Below, in pieces: positions 1-9,213 of a stretch of 64,000 bases of DNA (position 1 is its first letter; every line of letters starts with the position of its first letter). Under the pieces are notes generated by a model. The model made no database searches. It was not told the origin of the DNA and saw only the letters and a program-made list of their open reading frames with translations. A program made the position numbers and the translations under genes. Source of the stretch: BJGV01 sp965205785 (GTDB taxonomy: Bacteria > Pseudomonadota > Gammaproteobacteria > Burkholderiales > Nitrosomonadaceae). The DNA lies in NCBI GenBank assembly GCA_965205785.1, contig OZ242188.1, positions 930,001-994,000 of the forward strand, given 5' to 3'.

Positions 1-429
1 ATTTTGTTTGTCTGGTTCTGTATGAAATTTGTATGGCCACCTATTATGCAGGCACTGAGTGACCGCAAAAAACAAATTGCTGATGGTTTAGCGGCGGGAG
101 AGCGCGGAAAGCATGAATTGGAGTTGGCCTCTAAAAGCGCTGCTGAGGATTTACGTGAAGCGAAGCAGAAAGCTGCTGAAATCATTGCTCAAGCAGAAAA
201 ACGCTCATCTCAAGTTGTCGAGGAGGCAAAGGGTCTCGCCAAAGAAGAAGGAGATCGTATCGTTGCCAGTGCGAAAGCAGAAGTTGAGCAAGAAGTCTTT
301 CGTGCCAAGGAAATGTTGCGTCAGCATGTTGCTGATTTGGCTGTAGCCGGTGCAGCAAAAATTCTGGATCGGGAAGTGGATGCTAAAGCTCACGCTGATT
401 TACTTAAAACTATTAAGGCAGAGCTATAA
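1..429 (+). CDS. atpF: ATP synthase F0 subunit b (5' partial)
   Basis: Membrane-anchored peripheral stalk subunit of the F0F1 ATP synthase, which holds the F1 head static against the rotor. The frame is open from base 1, so the gene starts outside the window; about 15 N-terminal residues, including much of the membrane helix, are missing. The visible part begins with the end of the helix (FVWFCMKFVWPPI), followed by a long charged Ala/Glu/Lys-rich coiled coil, as expected for subunit b. The stop lies 3 bases before atpH. The leftmost in-frame TTG at position 4 is an internal codon, not a start. Identification is certain from the helix motif and the operon order. Confidence 0.96.
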   Translation: MLFVWFCMKFVWPPIMQALSDRKKQIADGLAAGERGKHELELASKSAAEDLREAKQKAAEIIAQAEKRSSQVVEEAKGLAKEEGDRIVASAKAEVEQEVFRAKEMLRQHVADLAVAGAAKILDREVDAKAHADLLKTIKAEL

Positions 430-432
430 GTA

Positions 433-969
433 ATGGCTGAAGCACTAACTATCGCACGTCCTTATGCAGAAGCAGCATTTAGGCTGGCTAAGGCAGGTAA
501 TAAACTATCTGCTTGGTCTGACATGCTGAAATTAGCTGCATTTGTGGCAGATGACAAACATATTCGTGCTCTTCTTGGTAATCCGTCGGTATCTGCAAAG
601 CGTTTGGGCGAATTACTTCTTGATATATGTGGTAAAAAACTCAGTAAAGAGGGTCGTACTTTTATATTATTGCTGGTTGAAAGTAAACGGGTTGAAGTGC
701 TGCCCGAAGTGAGTGAATTGTTTGAGCAGTTGAAGACACAACAAGAGGGAGTGCTGGAAGCAAAAGTTGCTTCCGCGTTTGCCATGACTGATGAACAACT
801 TAAGGACTTAGTAACAGGCCTCGAATCTAAGTTTAAGTGCAAAATAGAGGCCAAGGTAGATGTAAATTCAGAATTAATAGGTGGGGTAAAGGTTGAAATT
901 GGCGACGAAGTGTTTGATGCTTCTGTACGCGGAAAACTGGAAGCCATGTCTGTTGCGCTTAAAAGCTAG
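433..969 (+). CDS. atpH: ATP synthase F1 subunit delta
   Basis: Connects the peripheral stalk (subunit b) to the top of the alpha3beta3 head. The 178-residue length is normal for the family. The N-terminal part (ARPYAEAAFRLA, residues 8-19) is the typical OSCP/delta start and the C-terminal part carries the conserved ELIGGVKVEIGDEVFDASVRG stretch, in which a beta strand packs on subunit b. It sits 3 bases after atpF and 12 bases before atpA, in the usual atpBEFHAGDC order. Confidence 0.97.
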   Translation: MAEALTIARPYAEAAFRLAKAGNKLSAWSDMLKLAAFVADDKHIRALLGNPSVSAKRLGELLLDICGKKLSKEGRTFILLLVESKRVEVLPEVSELFEQLKTQQEGVLEAKVASAFAMTDEQLKDLVTGLESKFKCKIEAKVDVNSELIGGVKVEIGDEVFDASVRGKLEAMSVALKS

Positions 970-981
970 GAGTTATAAGAA

Positions 982-2523
982 ATGCAGTTAAATCCATCTG
1001 AAATTAGCGAACTGATTAAAAACAAAATAGAAGGGCTTGATGCCACTTCGGAAGTCAAGACTCAGGGTACCGTTGTCTCGGTTACCGATGGTATTGTGCG
1101 TGTTCACGGACTGTCTGATGTGATGCAAGGTGAGATGCTAGAGTTTCCTGGTAACACTTTTGGACTTGCGCTCAATCTTGAACGTGATTCTGTGGGTGCA
1201 GTGATTTTGGGTGAATATGAGCACATTACTGAAGGTGACACTGTCAAATGTACCGGTCGTATTTTGGAGGTGCCGGTAGGCGAAGAGCTAATGGGTCGGG
1301 TTGTTAACTCTCTGGGACAGCCTATAGACGGCAAAGGCCCGATCACTGCAAAGGGCTCAGAGCCAATTGAGAAAATCGCACCAGGGGTGATCTGGCGTCA
1401 GTCTGTGGATCAGCCTGTGCAGACTGGGTTGAAATCCATTGATGCAATGGTTCCCGTAGGACGTGGGCAGCGTGAATTGATTATTGGCGATCGCCAAACT
1501 GGCAAGACAGCCGTTGCGATTGACGCAATCATTAATCAGAAGGGTCAAAATATGACCTGCATCTACGTAGCGGTAGGACAAAAGGCCGCGTCTATCGCAA
1601 ACGTAGTACGTAAGTTGGAAGAACACGGAGCTATGGAGTACACCATTGTAGTTGCTGCAACTGCATCCGAATCAGCAGCAATGCAATTTATAGCACCATA
1701 TTCTGGTTGTACAATGGGCGAATATTTCCGTGATAGCGGTAGAGATGCTCTTATTATTTATGATGATTTAACTAAGCAAGCTTGGGCGTACCGGCAGATT
1801 TCATTATTGCTTCGTCGGCCACCTGGCCGTGAGGCTTATCCTGGTGACGTGTTCTATCTACATTCACGTTTGTTGGAACGTGCTGCTCGGGTCAGTGCGG
1901 CATATGTCGAAAAAGCTACTGATGGCAAGGTTAAAGGTAAGACTGGTTCGCTAACTGCGATGCCAGTAATTGAGACTCAAGCAGGTGACGTTACTGCTTT
2001 TGTTCCTACCAACGTAATTTCAATTACCGATGGCCAGATCTTTCTGGAAACAGATTTGTTTAATGCCGGCATTCGTCCTGCGATTAACGCGGGGGTTTCA
2101 GTGTCACGTGTGGGTGGTGCAGCACAAACCAAGGTTATCAAAAAACTAGGTGGTGGTGTACGTCTGGCGCTGGCACAGTATCGTGAGCTTGCAGCATTTG
2201 CTCAATTTGCTTCTGATCTTGACGAGGCTACCCGTAAGCAGCTAGAGCGCGGGAAAATGGTAACGGAGCTGATGAAACAGGCGCAATATGCTACTTTAAG
2301 TGTGGCTGAAATGGCGCTCACACTGTTTGCTGTAAACAAGGGATATTTGGATGATGTGGAAGTAAATCGTGCTCTGGTATTTGAGTCTGCGCTGAGAGGC
2401 CATATGCGGAGTAAATACAGTGCCATCATGGATAAGATTCAAACAAGTGGAGAGCTTGACGCTGAAACTGAGAAAGAACTTGACGCAGCAGTTCAAGATT
2501 TTAAATCGAGTGGGTCCTATTAA
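982..2523 (+). CDS. atpA: ATP synthase F1 subunit alpha
   Basis: Regulatory, nucleotide-binding subunit of the F1 head (alpha3beta3). The protein has 513 residues, the standard bacterial length. The Walker A motif GDRQTGKT lies at residues 169-176, and the conserved segment SLLLRRPPGREAYPGDVFYLHSRLLERAA-type region follows in the middle domain. The N-terminal beta barrel begins with the typical QLNPSEISELIK motif. An ATG 12 bases after atpH is preceded by AGGAG, which supports this start. Cytoplasmic face of the inner membrane. Confidence 0.98.
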   Translation: MQLNPSEISELIKNKIEGLDATSEVKTQGTVVSVTDGIVRVHGLSDVMQGEMLEFPGNTFGLALNLERDSVGAVILGEYEHITEGDTVKCTGRILEVPVGEELMGRVVNSLGQPIDGKGPITAKGSEPIEKIAPGVIWRQSVDQPVQTGLKSIDAMVPVGRGQRELIIGDRQTGKTAVAIDAIINQKGQNMTCIYVAVGQKAASIANVVRKLEEHGAMEYTIVVAATASESAAMQFIAPYSGCTMGEYFRDSGRDALIIYDDLTKQAWAYRQISLLLRRPPGREAYPGDVFYLHSRLLERAARVSAAYVEKATDGKVKGKTGSLTAMPVIETQAGDVTAFVPTNVISITDGQIFLETDLFNAGIRPAINAGVSVSRVGGAAQTKVIKKLGGGVRLALAQYRELAAFAQFASDLDEATRKQLERGKMVTELMKQAQYATLSVAEMALTLFAVNKGYLDDVEVNRALVFESALRGHMRSKYSAIMDKIQTSGELDAETEKELDAAVQDFKSSGSY

Positions 2524-2526
2524 ATT

Positions 2527-3435
2527 ATGGCTGGAAGCAGAGAAATACGGACTAAGATCAGTAGCGTAAAAAATACGCAAAAGATCACACGTGCGATGGA
2601 AATGGTGGCTGCCTCTAAAATGCGTAAAGCACAAGAGCGGATGAAAAAGGCGCGTCCTTACGGAGACAAAATTCGCAATGTCGCGGCACATATGAGTCGG
2701 GCCAGCAGCGAATATAAGCACCCCTTTTTGGTAGAAAGAGATACGGTTAAACGTATAGGAATTATTATAGTTACTTCTGACAAAGGCTTATGCGGAGGTC
2801 TTAATACTAATATTTTGCGCTTAGCAACAGCAAAGATAAAAGAGTGGGAAGGTGAGGGTGAGCAGATTGAAGTCTGTTGCATCGGTAATAAAAGTTTGGG
2901 TTTTATGACCCGTGTCGGGGCTAATGTGGTTTCAAATGTTGTGGGATTGGGAGACGCCCCACATTTAGAAAAGCTTATTGGTGCGGTAAAAGTCATACTT
3001 GACGGTTACAATGAGGATCGTTTTGACCGGGTATATCTTTTTTATACTCGCTTTATTAATGCTATGAAACAAGAGCCAATAATGGAAAAATTACTTCCAT
3101 TATCTGATGAACAGCTACAGGGCAGTAATGAAGAGGGGAAAGAAAGCGATAGTAAGTATCATGAGGGGCCGGCTGGAACATGGGACTATATTTATGAACC
3201 TGATGCTAAAACTGTTATTGATGACGTCATGGTGAGATATATAGAGGCACTCATTTATCAGTCGTTGACGGAAAACATAGCTTCTGAGCAATCTGCTCGG
3301 ATGGTTGCAATGAAGGCTGCATCAGATAATGCGGGTGACGTAATTAATGAGCTTACATTGGTTTATAACAAGACCCGTCAGGCAGCTATAACGAAAGAGC
3401 TTTCTGAAATAGTTGCCGGCGCTGCAGCGGTTTAA
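2527..3435 (+). CDS. atpG: ATP synthase F1 subunit gamma
   Basis: Central rotor shaft of F1. The N-terminal helix (EIRTKISSVKNTQKITRAMEM) and the C-terminal helix (MKAASDNAGDVINEL ... TRQAAITKELSEIVAGAAAV) are both the conserved coiled-coil parts of gamma. The protein has 302 residues, somewhat longer than the 287 of E. coli; the extra residues lie in a hydrophilic segment around residues 198-220 before the WDYIYEPD motif, a position where betaproteobacterial gamma subunits commonly carry an insertion. It starts 3 bases after atpA and is followed 31 bases later by atpD. Confidence 0.97.
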   Translation: MAGSREIRTKISSVKNTQKITRAMEMVAASKMRKAQERMKKARPYGDKIRNVAAHMSRASSEYKHPFLVERDTVKRIGIIIVTSDKGLCGGLNTNILRLATAKIKEWEGEGEQIEVCCIGNKSLGFMTRVGANVVSNVVGLGDAPHLEKLIGAVKVILDGYNEDRFDRVYLFYTRFINAMKQEPIMEKLLPLSDEQLQGSNEEGKESDSKYHEGPAGTWDYIYEPDAKTVIDDVMVRYIEALIYQSLTENIASEQSARMVAMKAASDNAGDVINELTLVYNKTRQAAITKELSEIVAGAAAV

Positions 3436-3466
3436 TAATTTTTGATTTAGTAATTAAGGAACAACC

Positions 3467-4846
3467 ATGGACCAAGGAAAAATTGTTCAATGTATCGGCG
3501 CAGTAGTTGACGTCGAGTTTTCACGTGAAGCGATGCCAAAGGTATATGACGCGCTGACAATGGAAGGATCAGAACTCACTCTAGAGGTGCAGCAGCAATT
3601 GGGCGACGGTGTGGTGCGCACAATTGCGTTGGGCTCTTCAGATGGGTTGCGTCGTGGAATGATGGTAACCAACACAAAAGAGCCAATAAAAGTGCCGGTC
3701 GGTCCCAAGACATTGGGGCGGATCATGGATGTATTGGGGAAACCAATCGATGAGATGGGTCCTATCGGCGCAGAAAAAGCCATGTCGATTCACCGTAAAG
3801 CACCTGCTTTTGATGAATTGTCTGCATCTACTGAATTACTAGAAACAGGGATCAAAGTGATTGATCTGGTTTGTCCTTTTGCTAAGGGCGGTAAAGTGGG
3901 TCTGTTTGGTGGTGCGGGTGTTGGTAAAACCGTTAACATGATGGAATTGATCCGTAACATTGCAACTGAACATAGCGGATATTCTGTTTTTGCCGGAGTG
4001 GGGGAACGTACCCGTGAAGGAAATGATTTCTATCATGAAATGAAAGATTCTAACGTAATAGATAAAGTGTCTCTGGTTTACGGACAGATGAACGAGCCTC
4101 CTGGTAACAGACTGCGTGTAGCCTTAACCGGTTTAACTATGGCTGAAGATTTCCGTGATGAAGGTCGGGATGTCCTATTTTTTGTCGATAACATATATCG
4201 ATTTACGCTGGCAGGAACGGAAGTATCTGCTTTGTTGGGACGTATGCCTTCTGCAGTAGGATATCAGCCTACGTTGGCTGAAGAGATGGGGCGCTTACAA
4301 GAGCGAATTACATCAACTAAATCCGGTTCAATTACTTCGATTCAGGCAGTCTATGTGCCGGCGGATGATTTAACCGATCCTTCACCTGCAACTACTTTTG
4401 GGCACTTGGATGCTACCGTGGTATTGTCTCGTGACATTGCTTCATTGGGTATCTACCCAGCTGTAGATCCGCTTGATTCTACTTCACGTCAGCTTGATCC
4501 TTTAGTTGTCGGCGAAGATCATTACAATACAGCGCGTGATGTGCAGCAAACGCTTCAGCGTTATAAGGAATTACGTGACATTATTGCTATTTTGGGAATG
4601 GATGAACTGTCCCCAGAAGATAAACTGTCAGTAGCAAGGGCACGTAAAATTCAACGTTTTCTATCACAGCCGTTTAATGTGGCAGAAGTATTTACCGGCA
4701 CACCTGGAAAATATGTGTCACTGAAAGATACTATTAAAGGCTTCAAAGGTATTGTTAATGGTGAATATGATGATTTACCAGAGCAGGCCTTTTATATGGT
4801 TGGTGGGATAGAAGAAGTTGTTGAAAAAGCTAAGACCATTCAGTAA
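3467..4846 (+). CDS. atpD: ATP synthase F1 subunit beta
   Basis: Catalytic subunit of F1, making ATP from ADP and phosphate. The protein has 459 residues. The Walker A motif GGAGVGKT lies at residues 148-155, followed by the catalytic GERTREGNDFYHEM region and the DELSEED-like loop, here DELSPEDK, which contacts gamma. The start ATG follows an AAGGAAC ribosome site. No unusual substitutions were seen in the nucleotide-binding motifs. The gene lies between atpG and atpC as usual. Confidence 0.98.
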   Translation: MDQGKIVQCIGAVVDVEFSREAMPKVYDALTMEGSELTLEVQQQLGDGVVRTIALGSSDGLRRGMMVTNTKEPIKVPVGPKTLGRIMDVLGKPIDEMGPIGAEKAMSIHRKAPAFDELSASTELLETGIKVIDLVCPFAKGGKVGLFGGAGVGKTVNMMELIRNIATEHSGYSVFAGVGERTREGNDFYHEMKDSNVIDKVSLVYGQMNEPPGNRLRVALTGLTMAEDFRDEGRDVLFFVDNIYRFTLAGTEVSALLGRMPSAVGYQPTLAEEMGRLQERITSTKSGSITSIQAVYVPADDLTDPSPATTFGHLDATVVLSRDIASLGIYPAVDPLDSTSRQLDPLVVGEDHYNTARDVQQTLQRYKELRDIIAILGMDELSPEDKLSVARARKIQRFLSQPFNVAEVFTGTPGKYVSLKDTIKGFKGIVNGEYDDLPEQAFYMVGGIEEVVEKAKTIQ

Positions 4847-4858
4847 GAGTTAAAAGTT

Positions 4859-5284
4859 ATGGCAATGACAATACATGTAGATGTGGTAAGTGCTGAGCAG
4901 GCCATTTTTTCTGGGCTTGCAGAGGTTGTCATTGTGCCAGCACTAATGGGTGAGGTTGGTATTTACCCCCGCCATGCACCAATGATCACAAGAATAAAAC
5001 CAGGGTCGGTGCGAATTAGAATTCCTGATCAGCCTGATGAAGAATTAATTTATGTTTCTGGTGGAATGTTAGAGGTTCAGCCCAGTGTTGTGACTATTCT
5101 TGCTGATACTGCTATGCGAGGCGCTGATCTGGATGAGGCCAAAGCTCTTGAAGCTAAAGCACGTGCAGAAGAAGCTATGAAAGATAAATCTTCTGAAATG
5201 GATTATGCTAAAGCTCAGGCCGAATTAGCAGAGTCTATTGCTCAGATAGCAGCAATTGAAAAACTGAGAAAACGCTCACATTAG
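4859..5284 (+). CDS. atpC: ATP synthase F1 subunit epsilon
   Basis: Rotor-associated subunit that couples the gamma shaft to the c-ring and can inhibit ATP hydrolysis. The 141-residue protein has the N-terminal beta sandwich (HVDVVSAEQAIFSGLAE, residues 6-22, then MGEVGIYPRHAPMIT) and a C-terminal helical hairpin rich in Ala, Glu and Lys. It is the last gene of the atp operon; a strong intrinsic terminator follows 18 bases after the stop. Confidence 0.97.
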   Translation: MAMTIHVDVVSAEQAIFSGLAEVVIVPALMGEVGIYPRHAPMITRIKPGSVRIRIPDQPDEELIYVSGGMLEVQPSVVTILADTAMRGADLDEAKALEAKARAEEAMKDKSSEMDYAKAQAELAESIAQIAAIEKLRKRSH

Positions 5285-5301
5285 TGGATTATTTTGAGCT
5301 C

Positions 5302-5336
5302 AAAAAAGGCGACTAAGGTCGCCTTTTTTGTTTTTT
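5302..5336 (+). terminator. Intrinsic terminator of the atp operon
   Basis: Stem GGCGAC (5308-5313) pairs with GTCGCC (5318-5323) around the loop TAAG. It is flanked by six A residues upstream and a T6-G-T6 tract downstream, so it can also work in the other orientation. It lies directly after atpC. Confidence 0.93.
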
Positions 5337-5550
5337 CAAGATAATTCCTGCATAAACTGAAGATAAAAGTTAAACTTTATATCATCTTACCCGATTAATT
5401 ATATTGTAATCAAGTTATTACTTGATTATTTTGCCAAAATATTTTTACGATTAGTTCTGTACTATTTGTGATTTCTTGCACAGACTTCTACACTTAATAG
5501 CATTACACTGAACAAAATTTATATCAAATGCTCTATATACCCATTAACAC
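5337..5550. other. Intergenic region between atpC terminator and glmU
   Basis: AT-rich spacer of about 214 bases that must hold the glmU promoter. No convincing open reading frame, RNA gene or repeat is visible. There is no strong ribosome-binding site directly before the GTG of glmU. Confidence 0.6.
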
Positions 5551-6918
5551 GTGGAAAATCTGAATATCATTATTTTAGCAGCTGGACTTGGAAAGCGGAT
5601 GCACTCGGCTTTACCAAAAGTTCTGCATTTACTGGCAGGGAAGCCATTACTATCACATGTACTTGACACGGCAGATGCATTATCACCTCAAAAAGTTTGT
5701 GTGGTATATGGACATGGAAACGAAGCTGTTCCTGATGCTATAGGTAATGATCAACTTATTTGGGTAAAGCAAGAACCACAGTTAGGTACCGGGCATGCGT
5801 TGATGCAAGCTCTGCAACATTTAGACAAAAAAGGTATGACACTTGTTTTATATGGTGATGTGCCACTGATCAGATTTAAAACACTCCAAGATCTAATTTC
5901 AGCTGGTTCAGCAGAGAATTTAGCTTTACTTACATTGGAGCTAGATGAACCAACTGGTTATGGCAGAATCGTACGAGATGCTGAAACAAAAAATGTCCTT
6001 GCAATTGTTGAAGAAAAAGATACAAGTATTGATCAGCAGAGAATTCTTGAAATTAATACAGGAATTATGGTTGTTCCAAATGCAAATTTACATGAATGGT
6101 TACCTAAACTTGAAAATAAAAATGCACAAAAAGAATATTATCTTACTGATGTTGTAGCAATGGCGGTTAAAGCAGGGAAGAGAATAGAGACAGCAAATCC
6201 ATCTAATACTTGGGAAGTTATGGGTGTAAATAGCAAAGTACAGCTAGCTGCGCTTGAACGAACTTACCAAGAAAATTTGGCAAATAAGTTACTTGAACAA
6301 GGAGTGACTTTGACTGATCCCTCTCGCATAGATGTTCGTGGACAATTGAGCTGTGGAAAGGATGTAGAAATAGACATCAACTGTATCTTTGAGGGTGAGG
6401 TTAAGATAGGGGAAGGTGTGAGAATAGGCGCTCACAGCATATTAAAAAATGTAAATATAGAGACTGGCACAACAATTTTTCCATTTAGCCTTATCGAAAA
6501 TGCTGATATAGGAAGAAACTGTCAAATTGGTCCATTTTGTCGTATACGCCCAGGGACGAGTCTGGCTAATGAAGTTCATATCGGTAATTTTGTTGAGGTT
6601 AAAAATAGCAGTATTGATACTGGTAGTAAGGCAAATCATTTGAGTTATATAGGTGATACAGCAGTTGGGAAAAAAGTAAATGTGGGTGCAGGAACAATTA
6701 CTTGTAATTACGATGGTGCAAATAAATTCCAAACTATTATTGAAGACAATGTATTTATTGGTTCGGATACACAATTAATTGCACCAGTAAAAATAGCTAA
6801 AGGTTCAACCATAGGTGCAGGGTCAACCATTACCAGGAATACGCCTCCAGAGGAATTAACTTTGTCACGCACAAAACAAATAAGCATCACCGGATGGAAA
6901 CGACCAACAAAAAAATGA
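5551..6918 (+). CDS. glmU: Bifunctional N-acetylglucosamine-1-phosphate uridyltransferase / glucosamine-1-phosphate acetyltransferase
   Basis: Makes UDP-GlcNAc from glucosamine-1-phosphate in two steps, feeding peptidoglycan and lipopolysaccharide synthesis in the cytoplasm. The 455-residue protein has the N-terminal nucleotidyltransferase motif LAAGLGKRM (residues 9-17), the UTP-site motif QLGTGHA, and a C-terminal left-handed beta-helix of hexapeptide repeats, including the conserved GAGTITCNYDGANK acetyltransferase region. The start is a GTG giving MENLNIIILAAG, the family-typical N-terminus. It is followed 67 bases later by glmS, the enzyme two steps earlier in the same pathway; glmM is not in this window. 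Confidence 0.97.
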   Translation: MENLNIIILAAGLGKRMHSALPKVLHLLAGKPLLSHVLDTADALSPQKVCVVYGHGNEAVPDAIGNDQLIWVKQEPQLGTGHALMQALQHLDKKGMTLVLYGDVPLIRFKTLQDLISAGSAENLALLTLELDEPTGYGRIVRDAETKNVLAIVEEKDTSIDQQRILEINTGIMVVPNANLHEWLPKLENKNAQKEYYLTDVVAMAVKAGKRIETANPSNTWEVMGVNSKVQLAALERTYQENLANKLLEQGVTLTDPSRIDVRGQLSCGKDVEIDINCIFEGEVKIGEGVRIGAHSILKNVNIETGTTIFPFSLIENADIGRNCQIGPFCRIRPGTSLANEVHIGNFVEVKNSSIDTGSKANHLSYIGDTAVGKKVNVGAGTITCNYDGANKFQTIIEDNVFIGSDTQLIAPVKIAKGSTIGAGSTITRNTPPEELTLSRTKQISITGWKRPTKK

Positions 6919-6985
6919 AATGCAGAGTAATAAGTTTCTTCTGTCATACTGTTGATGTAGAGTTAAACAATAAGGAAAATTCTCC

Positions 6986-8839
6986 ATGTGTGGAATAGTT
7001 GGTGCAGTAGCCGAAAATAATATTGTTCCTGCTTTATTAGAAGGATTGCATCGTCTTGAATACCGTGGTTATGATTCAGCTGGATTAGCATTGTTGAATG
7101 GCAAATTGAATCGATTACGTACTACTGGGCGTGTAACCGAACTTAGTAAGCTTGCAAATGAACAGCAATATCAAGGTAAAATTGGTATTGCTCATACCCG
7201 ATGGGCTACACATGGTGTACCCTCAGAGCGCAATGCTCATCCACATTTCTCTGGTGAAACTTCTAAGGTTGCTGTAGTGCATAACGGCATTATCGAGAAT
7301 CATGAGGCGCTGCATAAACGATTGAAAGATGAAGGGTTTAATTTTGATTCTGACACAGACACAGACACTGAAGTTATAGCTCACCTTATTACATTTAATT
7401 TAAAGAAGGCCCCTAATTTATTTGAAGCAGTTTGTCGTTCTGTTGCTGAGTTGCAAGGAGCATATGCGATTGCTGTAATGGAAGAGACGGACCCAGAGCG
7501 CATCATTGTTTCTCGTAATGGTGCGCCACTGTTACTGGGCTTAGGAGAGAATGGCAATTATGCTGCTTCAGACGCATCAGCGTTGTTACAAGTTACAAAG
7601 CGCATGATCTATCTAGAAGAAGGTGACGTTGCAGAGTTATATCAGGATAGCTATCGAATTGTAAGCTGTCTTGGTGCCGGACATTATGCAGAAGTTTCAC
7701 GTACGGTTCATGAAAGTGAACTCACCAATGAAGCGGTAGAAATGGGCCCTTATGATCATTTCATGCAAAAAGAAATATTTGAACAACCAGGTGCAGTAGC
7801 AAATACATTAGAAATGGTACTCAATGCTCGTTCTATTTCTCCGCAGTTATTTGGAAGTGAGGCAGAGGATATCTTTAAGCAAACTGATGGTATTCTGATA
7901 CTTGCCTGCGGCACTAGTTATCATGCTGGGCTAGTTGCTCGTTACTGGCTCGAATCTGTAGCTGGATTAACTTGCAATGTTGAGATAGCAAGTGAATATC
8001 GTTACCGTGAACCGGCTTCTCAACCAAATACACTGGTAGTAGGCATCTCACAGTCTGGAGAGACAGCAGATACTTTAGCTGCACTCAATTATGCTAAATC
8101 ATTGGGGCATCGTCATAGTCTTGCAATTTGTAATGTTGCAGAAAGTGCGCTTGTGAGACAGGCAAATTTGCGTTTTCTCACACGTGCAGGGCCTGAAATT
8201 GGAGTAGCTTCTACCAAAGCATTTACTACGCAATTAGCAGCACTGATGCTACTTACCATGACATTAGCAAAATTAAGTGGCAAATTATCAGGTAAGCACG
8301 AACTTGAAATGATTACTACACTACGGCATTTACCTGTAGCGTTGCAGCATGCACTTCAAGTGGAGGAACAGGTCAAGGCATGGTCTGAAAGATTTTCCAA
8401 GAAGCGTCATGCCTTGTTCCTCGGACGCGGTATGCATTATCCCATTGCTATGGAAGGCGCGCTCAAACTCAAGGAAATTTCCTATGTACATGCAGAGGCA
8501 TATGCTGCAGGTGAATTGAAGCATGGCCCTCTTGCTTTAGTAGACAAGGATATGCCTGTGGTTGCAATTGCTCCTAACGATACGTTGCTAGAGAAACTTA
8601 AATCCAATTTACAGGAAGTACATGCACGAGGAGGAGAGCTCTATGTTTTTGCAGATGCCGATTCCCATATTCAGGAAAGTGAAGGGCTTCATGTCATCCG
8701 TATGGCTGAGCACGCGGGACTGCTCAGTCCAATTCTTCATACTATTCCACTCCAGCTACTCGCTTATCATGTTGCCCTACAAAAAGGTACCGACGTCGAC
8801 AAACCAAGAAACTTGGCTAAATCAGTAACAGTAGAGTAA
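6986..8839 (+). CDS. glmS: Glutamine--fructose-6-phosphate aminotransferase (isomerizing)
   Basis: First step of amino-sugar synthesis: fructose-6-phosphate plus glutamine gives glucosamine-6-phosphate. The N-terminal nucleophile Cys2 lies in MCGIVGAV, the glutaminase motifs HTRWATHG and HNGIIENH follow, and two SIS sugar-isomerase domains contain GTSYHAGL and SQSGETADT. The C-terminus PRNLAKSVTVE is identical to the family consensus. It has 617 residues against 609 in E. coli; part of the excess is a GACACA hexamer repeat (7352-7369) that expands the conserved TDTE loop to DSDTDTDTE. An AAGGAAA ribosome site precedes the ATG. Confidence 0.98.
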   Translation: MCGIVGAVAENNIVPALLEGLHRLEYRGYDSAGLALLNGKLNRLRTTGRVTELSKLANEQQYQGKIGIAHTRWATHGVPSERNAHPHFSGETSKVAVVHNGIIENHEALHKRLKDEGFNFDSDTDTDTEVIAHLITFNLKKAPNLFEAVCRSVAELQGAYAIAVMEETDPERIIVSRNGAPLLLGLGENGNYAASDASALLQVTKRMIYLEEGDVAELYQDSYRIVSCLGAGHYAEVSRTVHESELTNEAVEMGPYDHFMQKEIFEQPGAVANTLEMVLNARSISPQLFGSEAEDIFKQTDGILILACGTSYHAGLVARYWLESVAGLTCNVEIASEYRYREPASQPNTLVVGISQSGETADTLAALNYAKSLGHRHSLAICNVAESALVRQANLRFLTRAGPEIGVASTKAFTTQLAALMLLTMTLAKLSGKLSGKHELEMITTLRHLPVALQHALQVEEQVKAWSERFSKKRHALFLGRGMHYPIAMEGALKLKEISYVHAEAYAAGELKHGPLALVDKDMPVVAIAPNDTLLEKLKSNLQEVHARGGELYVFADADSHIQESEGLHVIRMAEHAGLLSPILHTIPLQLLAYHVALQKGTDVDKPRNLAKSVTVE

Positions 8840-9213
8840 TGATGAAGTTTTAAAACTAAGAGGAGTTTTTCTGAGTATTATTTCCAATTTACCAATATTT
8901 TCTTAAGTCATCAAAACTAATTATTTTTTCTATATTATAAAAAGTAATATCAGTAGTTTTACTAGCTAGTTTTTTTATATTGAAATAGCTTATTACTATA
9001 GATATTGAACCATACGCCGATATAGGCACTATATAAAAAATTAAAAGGATTTTATCTAAATCGATACTATTTTTATGTTTAGATATAATAGTTTGATACA
9101 AATAAAAGAATTTTTCCTGAAAGGATATAACAATAACTTAGTTTAAGTTACAAGGTTGGAATAGAGATGCCATCTTCCAGCAAAACAAAAAATAAATTGA
9201 TTGGAGAAGACTT
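8840..9213. other. AT-rich intergenic region, possible gene remnant
   Basis: 374 bases of very AT-rich sequence between glmS and the sugar dehydrogenase gene. The only reading frame of note is on the minus strand (8889-9101, TTG start, 70 codons). It encodes a hydrophobic middle segment, which might be a transmembrane remnant, but it has no recognisable family, and chance is a good explanation at this base composition. The downstream gene has its own ribosome site (TTGGAGAAG) just before 9214. Confidence 0.45.

Noticed and set aside
462..947. 161-codon minus-strand frame opposite atpH
   Set aside because: It lies wholly inside atpH, a certain gene, and has Ser/Thr-rich composition typical of an antisense shadow.
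8852..8869. Terminator after glmS (AAAACT / AGTTTT hairpin)
   Set aside because: The stem is almost all A-T pairs with one C-G, too weak to call.
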